From Arthrobacter tumbae (GTDB lineage Bacteria > Actinomycetota > Actinomycetes > Actinomycetales > Micrococcaceae): DNA of 64,000 nt. This document shows positions 60,952 to 64,000 of the stretch, one piece after another. Both the position numbers and the translations under genes were made by a program. The DNA lies in assembly GCF_016907495.1 (NCBI RefSeq), contig NZ_JAFBCC010000001.1, positions 2,418,001 through 2,482,000 of the forward strand. Direction: 5' to 3'. The notes under the pieces were generated by a model that was not told the origin of the DNA, did not search any database, and saw only the letters and a list, made by a program, of their open reading frames with translations. How positions within the stretch are numbered: the first letter of the stretch is position 1; each line of letters opens with the position of its first letter.

Positions 60952-61224
60952 ATGAAAATCGTCGCCGTATGTGGAATGGGCATTGGAACCTCAGTGCTCC
61001 TCAAGATGAATGCAGAGAAGGTTCTCGCCTCGCTGGGCATCGACGCGGAGGTCGAAGCCGCGGATATCGGTGTGGCGCGAGGTGCAGCCCAGACCGCGGA
61101 CATCGTCCTCACCTCCGACGAACTCGCACCCGAGATCGGTGACGTTCCGGCGGAAGTCATCATCATTGACAACTTCTTCGATCTCGATGAGATCACCGCG
61201 AAACTCACGCCGGCCGTCCAGTAG
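60952..61224 (+). CDS. PTS IIB component
   Basis: Start ATG 60952 after GAAAGG. The 90-residue product begins MKIVAVCGMGIGTSVLLKM, with the phosphorylated Cys7 of the lactose/ascorbate-type IIB. It hands phosphate to the sugar crossing the membrane through IIC. Confidence 0.85.
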   Translation: MKIVAVCGMGIGTSVLLKMNAEKVLASLGIDAEVEAADIGVARGAAQTADIVLTSDELAPEIGDVPAEVIIIDNFFDLDEITAKLTPAVQ

Positions 61225-61262
61225 AACTCTTCCGTCCAGAACAGTAGAAAAGGAGCTCCACG

Positions 61263-62816
61263 ATGGAGTGGCTCGTTGTAGTACTGAATTTCATTGGTCA
61301 ACAGGTTTTGAATGTGCCGGCCTACCTGATCGGCATCATCACCGCCATTGGGTTGATGGCCATGCGTCGCAACTCCGGGCAGGTGATCGGAGGCGCACTG
61401 AAGGCAGCGTTGGGCTTCCTCATCCTCGGTGCCGGTGCCGGCGTCGTCGTCGGTTCTCTTGATCCGCTCGGCGCGCTGATTCTGGCCGTGACCGGCGCCC
61501 AGGGGGTGATCCCCACCAACGAGGTTATTACCGCACTTGCCCAGGAAGAGTTCGGTGCGCAGAGCGCGTACGTGCTGACTCTCGGATTCATCGTGATGCT
61601 GATCCTGGCTCGCTTCACGCCGCTGAAGTACGTGTTCCTGACCGGTCACCACATGGTGTTCATGGCGACCATGCTCACCGTGGTGCTGTCGGTTGGATTC
61701 GGTGACGGCCTGAGCTGGCTCGTTGTGCTCATCGGTGCACTTCTGCTCGGTGTGATCATGGTGGTCATGCCGGCGTTCGCCCACCCTTGGACGAAGAAGA
61801 TCACGGGTAATGACACCATCGCTATCGGCCACTTCGGCACCCTCGGCTACATTGCAGCCGGCGCAGCCGGCCAGGCTGTGGGCCGGCGGAGCAAGTCGAC
61901 CGAGGACATCAACTTCCCGCAGGGGCTCAAGTTCCTCCGCGACTCGATGGTTGCCACGTCGCTTTCCATGGTCCTCATCTATATGGTGTTCGCGATCTGG
62001 GGCCTGATCGCCCTTCCGCTCGAGGAAGCCCTGGCAATCTTCGGTGCGGCAGACGCCGGTGCCTTCATCATGGCGGGCTTTGGGCTGGCGCTTCAGTTCG
62101 GTGTCGGCGTGGCGGTCATTCTCTACGGTGTGCGGACGGTATTGGGTGAACTGGTTCCCGCGTTCCAAGGCATCGCCGAGAAGGTTGTTCCCGGAGCCAA
62201 GCCCGCGCTGGATATCCCGATTGTGTTTCCGTTCGGTGCCAATGCCGTGCTGATCGGCTTCCTCAGCTCGTTTGCCGGCGGCCTGATCAGCCTGGGCATC
62301 CTTGCCATCTGGCTCAACCCGATGTTCGGACTGGCGTTGATTCTGCCCGGCATGGTTCCGCACTTCTTCACCGGCGGCGGTGCCGGCGTCTACGGCAATG
62401 CGACGGGGGGACGTAAGGGTGCTGTGATCGGTGGGTTTGTGAACGGCGTGATCATCACCATCCTGCCGGCGATCCTCCTGCTGGTGCTCGGCGAGCTTGG
62501 CTTTGCCAACAGCACCTTCGGTGACGCGGACTTCGGCTGGTTCGGCACCCTGATCGGTGTGAGTCTGCTGGGCGGCACCACACTCGGTGTCGTGTTGACC
62601 ATCGTGATTGCCATGGCGCTGGTGAGCGTGGCTATCGTCTTCCAGCGCAAGTTCGTGGATACCGGTTGGATTCCAGGATCAAACCGCCAGGAGTGGCTGG
62701 ATGGCCTGAAGGCCGAGGAGAAGGCCCGGGCCGATGCGGAGAAGGCCCGAAAGGCTGAGGAGCGGAAGGCCGCTACGGCGGCGAGCGCTGAAAGCGTGCC
62801 GCAGAAGTCAGAGTAG
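61263..62816 (+). CDS. PTS IIC component, UlaA-like
   Basis: The 517-residue product has about ten hydrophobic helices and the UlaA-type LNVPAYLIGIITAIGLMAMRR (start), GHHMVFMATML, and VIPTNEVITALA, typical of the ascorbate PTS family. The C-terminus is a charged Lys/Glu/Ala-rich tail (about 480-517). Substrate may be L-ascorbate or a related pentulose-like compound; the neighbouring transketolase favours the latter but this is inference. A perfect terminator follows. Confidence 0.85.
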   Translation: MEWLVVVLNFIGQQVLNVPAYLIGIITAIGLMAMRRNSGQVIGGALKAALGFLILGAGAGVVVGSLDPLGALILAVTGAQGVIPTNEVITALAQEEFGAQSAYVLTLGFIVMLILARFTPLKYVFLTGHHMVFMATMLTVVLSVGFGDGLSWLVVLIGALLLGVIMVVMPAFAHPWTKKITGNDTIAIGHFGTLGYIAAGAAGQAVGRRSKSTEDINFPQGLKFLRDSMVATSLSMVLIYMVFAIWGLIALPLEEALAIFGAADAGAFIMAGFGLALQFGVGVAVILYGVRTVLGELVPAFQGIAEKVVPGAKPALDIPIVFPFGANAVLIGFLSSFAGGLISLGILAIWLNPMFGLALILPGMVPHFFTGGGAGVYGNATGGRKGAVIGGFVNGVIITILPAILLLVLGELGFANSTFGDADFGWFGTLIGVSLLGGTTLGVVLTIVIAMALVSVAIVFQRKFVDTGWIPGSNRQEWLDGLKAEEKARADAEKARKAEERKAATAASAESVPQKSE

Positions 62817-62827
62817 GGGGTTAGAGG

Positions 62828-62865
62828 CAGGAAGGGCGGCACCGGAAGCGGTGCCGCCCTTCCTG
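62828..62865 (+). terminator. Strong terminator after the PTS operon
   Basis: Perfect 16-bp arms (62828-62843 and 62850-62865, CAGGAAGGGCGGCACC and complement) with a 6-nt loop, 11 bp after the stop. Confidence 0.9.
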
Positions 62866-62937
62866 TAGGCGCCTAGCGCAATCAGGAACGGTCAGTCGCG
62901 TTGCAGTAGCGAGCGCGAGAATGCGCAGCCGTCGCGT

Positions 62938-63546
62938 TCAACCTTTAGAACGGCGAGTGTTCGCTCCGCGGGCGAGAGAGCTCAACTCCTTAGATTTGAG
63001 AAAACCAGCCAGTTCAATATTCCCGTCGGAAAGAACGCGAAGATCCAAACGATTCGGTACTGTCTCGGGTCGATACGACTCGTATCTTGGGGTGAGATGA
63101 ATAAACTGCTGGTTGCTTGATCCAACCAGCGCTCTTCTGCTCTCTGGCAGACCAGCGACGTAGGGGCCGTCGACGAGAAGATCGGTGGCGCTGAGCAGGG
63201 ATCGTGCTTCATCATCCCGTGTCATTAGTTCCTGGTAGCCATATCCGGTGAACGTGATGACACCTAATCCGGCATCTTGAGCCGCCCGCGCTAGCGCGGC
63301 GCAAGGGCCTGCTTGATCGAATGGTTCACCGCCAAGCAGGGTAATTCCCTCTGAGCCAGAGTGAAGCGCTCCGGAGACTAGCTCCTCCAGGTCGATCACG
63401 TCCCCGCCATTCGCATCGAACAGATGCGGATTTATGCATCCACGACAGCGGATGCTGCACCCCTGCACCCAGATCGCGGTTCGTTGGCCGGGTCCCTCAG
63501 CCGTGGTGCGATGCAATACGCGAGCCACACGAAGGAGTTCATTCAT
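62938..63546 (-). CDS. Radical SAM protein with single [4Fe-4S] cluster, activase-like
   Basis: The 202-residue product carries CSIRCRGC (Cys-x3-Cys-x2-Cys, about 30-37), GGEPFDQAGP and a truncated barrel, the form of NrdG-type activases and other short radical SAM proteins. It makes an S-adenosylmethionine radical and installs a glycyl radical or modifies a peptide. Its ATG overlaps the stop of the upstream gene (ATGA), so the two are translated together. I see no nrdD in the window, so the partner is probably not the ribonucleotide reductase. Confidence 0.75.
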   Translation of the reverse strand: MNELLRVARVLHRTTAEGPGQRTAIWVQGCSIRCRGCINPHLFDANGGDVIDLEELVSGALHSGSEGITLLGGEPFDQAGPCAALARAAQDAGLGVITFTGYGYQELMTRDDEARSLLSATDLLVDGPYVAGLPESRRALVGSSNQQFIHLTPRYESYRPETVPNRLDLRVLSDGNIELAGFLKSKELSSLARGANTRRSKG

Positions 63547-64000
63547 AGGTCGAGTCTGCGACTACCGCGGCTACGTCCGCCCTCGGCATCCTTCAAGGGT
63601 TCTGGTGTCCCAGCAAAAGAAACGACATTCCGGTGGGGGATCAGTAGGTGCGGCGGTATGCCGGTTACCGCTACCAACTGATCAAATGACTGATACGGCC
63701 CGCGCTGTTGACGAACCTCGAGAATGCGTTGCGCCGCACCATATTCGAAGCCAACGCGTTCGAAATCGGGAAGTTGCATCAGGTTGATATCTGATGTGGC
63801 CGTGGGACCGTGGTTCGCTTGATGGAAGATCGGTGTGGTTGCTGCTGGCGTTGAGAACGTTGGCGCGGGTGTGGGAAATGCAGCTGACGATGACTGAACG
63901 TCTTGTCTGACCCCTGTGGCCTGGCTGTACCATTTTTGGTCGGCATGGTGAGCCTTCCAAAGAAGCCATTTGCGATTGGTGGCGATGGACATCCAAGTCC
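63543..64000 (-). CDS. Helix-hairpin-helix domain protein, partial (5' end beyond the window)
   Basis: The frame is open to the window edge and its ATG at 63992 may not be the true start. The C-terminal part (LMQLPDFERVGFEYGAAQRILEVRQQRGPYQSFDQLVAV, TGIPPHLLIPHRN) is a ComEA/PsbU-like helix-hairpin-helix, as in DNA-binding proteins. A Pro/Thr/Ser-rich linker precedes it. It is coupled to the radical SAM gene downstream. Confidence 0.6.
   Translation of the reverse strand, partial: TWMSIATNRKWLLWKAHHADQKWYSQATGVRQDVQSSSAAFPTPAPTFSTPAATTPIFHQANHGPTATSDINLMQLPDFERVGFEYGAAQRILEVRQQRGPYQSFDQLVAVTGIPPHLLIPHRNVVSFAGTPEPLKDAEGGRSRGSRRLDL

Noticed and set aside
60381..62363. A 660-codon frame on the minus strand
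   Set aside because: It is opposite the PTS IIA-IIB-IIC genes and its residues are His/Gln/Arg/Gly-rich, typical of an antisense shadow in GC-rich DNA.

Overview
The window is a high-GC, gene-dense bacterial chromosome segment. It most resembles a soil actinobacterium of the Micrococcaceae, Arthrobacter in the broad sense. Evidence: two DUF222/13E12 HNH endonuclease genes, actinobacterial-type LexA boxes (TCGAAC-N4-GTTCGA), a DinB-like maleylpyruvate-isomerase-type protein of the mycothiol-linked class, many GTG starts and gene overlaps of 1 to 4 bp. The genus call is inference. I saw no rRNA, tRNA, CRISPR array, intact insertion sequence or prophage.

Layout, 0-16 kb: a partial MarR regulator facing a small unknown protein across two CTAG-N5-CTAG palindromes; a spore-photoproduct-lyase-like radical SAM gene and an SDR; a DUF-type membrane protein; a GATase-1 protein; a secreted glycerophosphodiesterase with a lamin-tail-like C-terminus; a type II haloacid dehalogenase; a NERD protein, a monooxygenase-fold protein, a sulfide:quinone-oxidoreductase-like flavoprotein and an AHSA1 protein; a thioredoxin-reductase-like/methyltransferase pair divergent from an XRE-cupin regulator; a ferredoxin-reductase-like flavoprotein; and the first HNH gene.

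16-26 kb is dominated by a zinc-import locus of the Azt type: aztA, facing aztB-aztD1-aztC-aztD2, with a Fur/Zur-like box between the two arms. The metallochaperone gene aztD is duplicated, one copy has lost the His cluster, and a perfect 5 x 16-bp tandem repeat joins aztC to aztD2. A CopD-like protein, a methyltransferase, a membrane-anchored matrixin and an NAD(P)-binding protein follow.

26-44 kb: a GT2/polysaccharide pyruvyltransferase pair; a tight two-gene operon of large nuclease-helicases; an endonuclease/exonuclease/phosphatase gene that appears to start at CTG; an alcohol dehydrogenase; a DinB-like protein/HAD pair; two MFS transporters; a TetR 3' remnant; the second HNH gene, sharing its SOS box and upstream element with the first; and an alpha/beta hydrolase.

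44-53 kb: a SNF2 helicase that seems to have lost an N-terminal SWIM finger; a hipBA toxin-antitoxin operon preceded by three copies of one 16-bp palindrome exactly 71 bp apart; an NmrA/SnoaL/TetR cluster; an antitoxin remnant; and an acetamidase-family enzyme with a hairpin over its ribosome binding site.

53-64 kb holds two catabolic modules. In the first, an RpiR regulator sits between an SSF transporter and an amidohydrolase, and a TGCAAYA-N2-TRTTGCA palindrome lies before each target. In the second, a ROK regulator lies between a transketolase and an ascorbate-type PTS (IIA-IIB-IIC). The window ends in a radical SAM activase-like gene coupled to a helix-hairpin-helix protein cut by the window edge.
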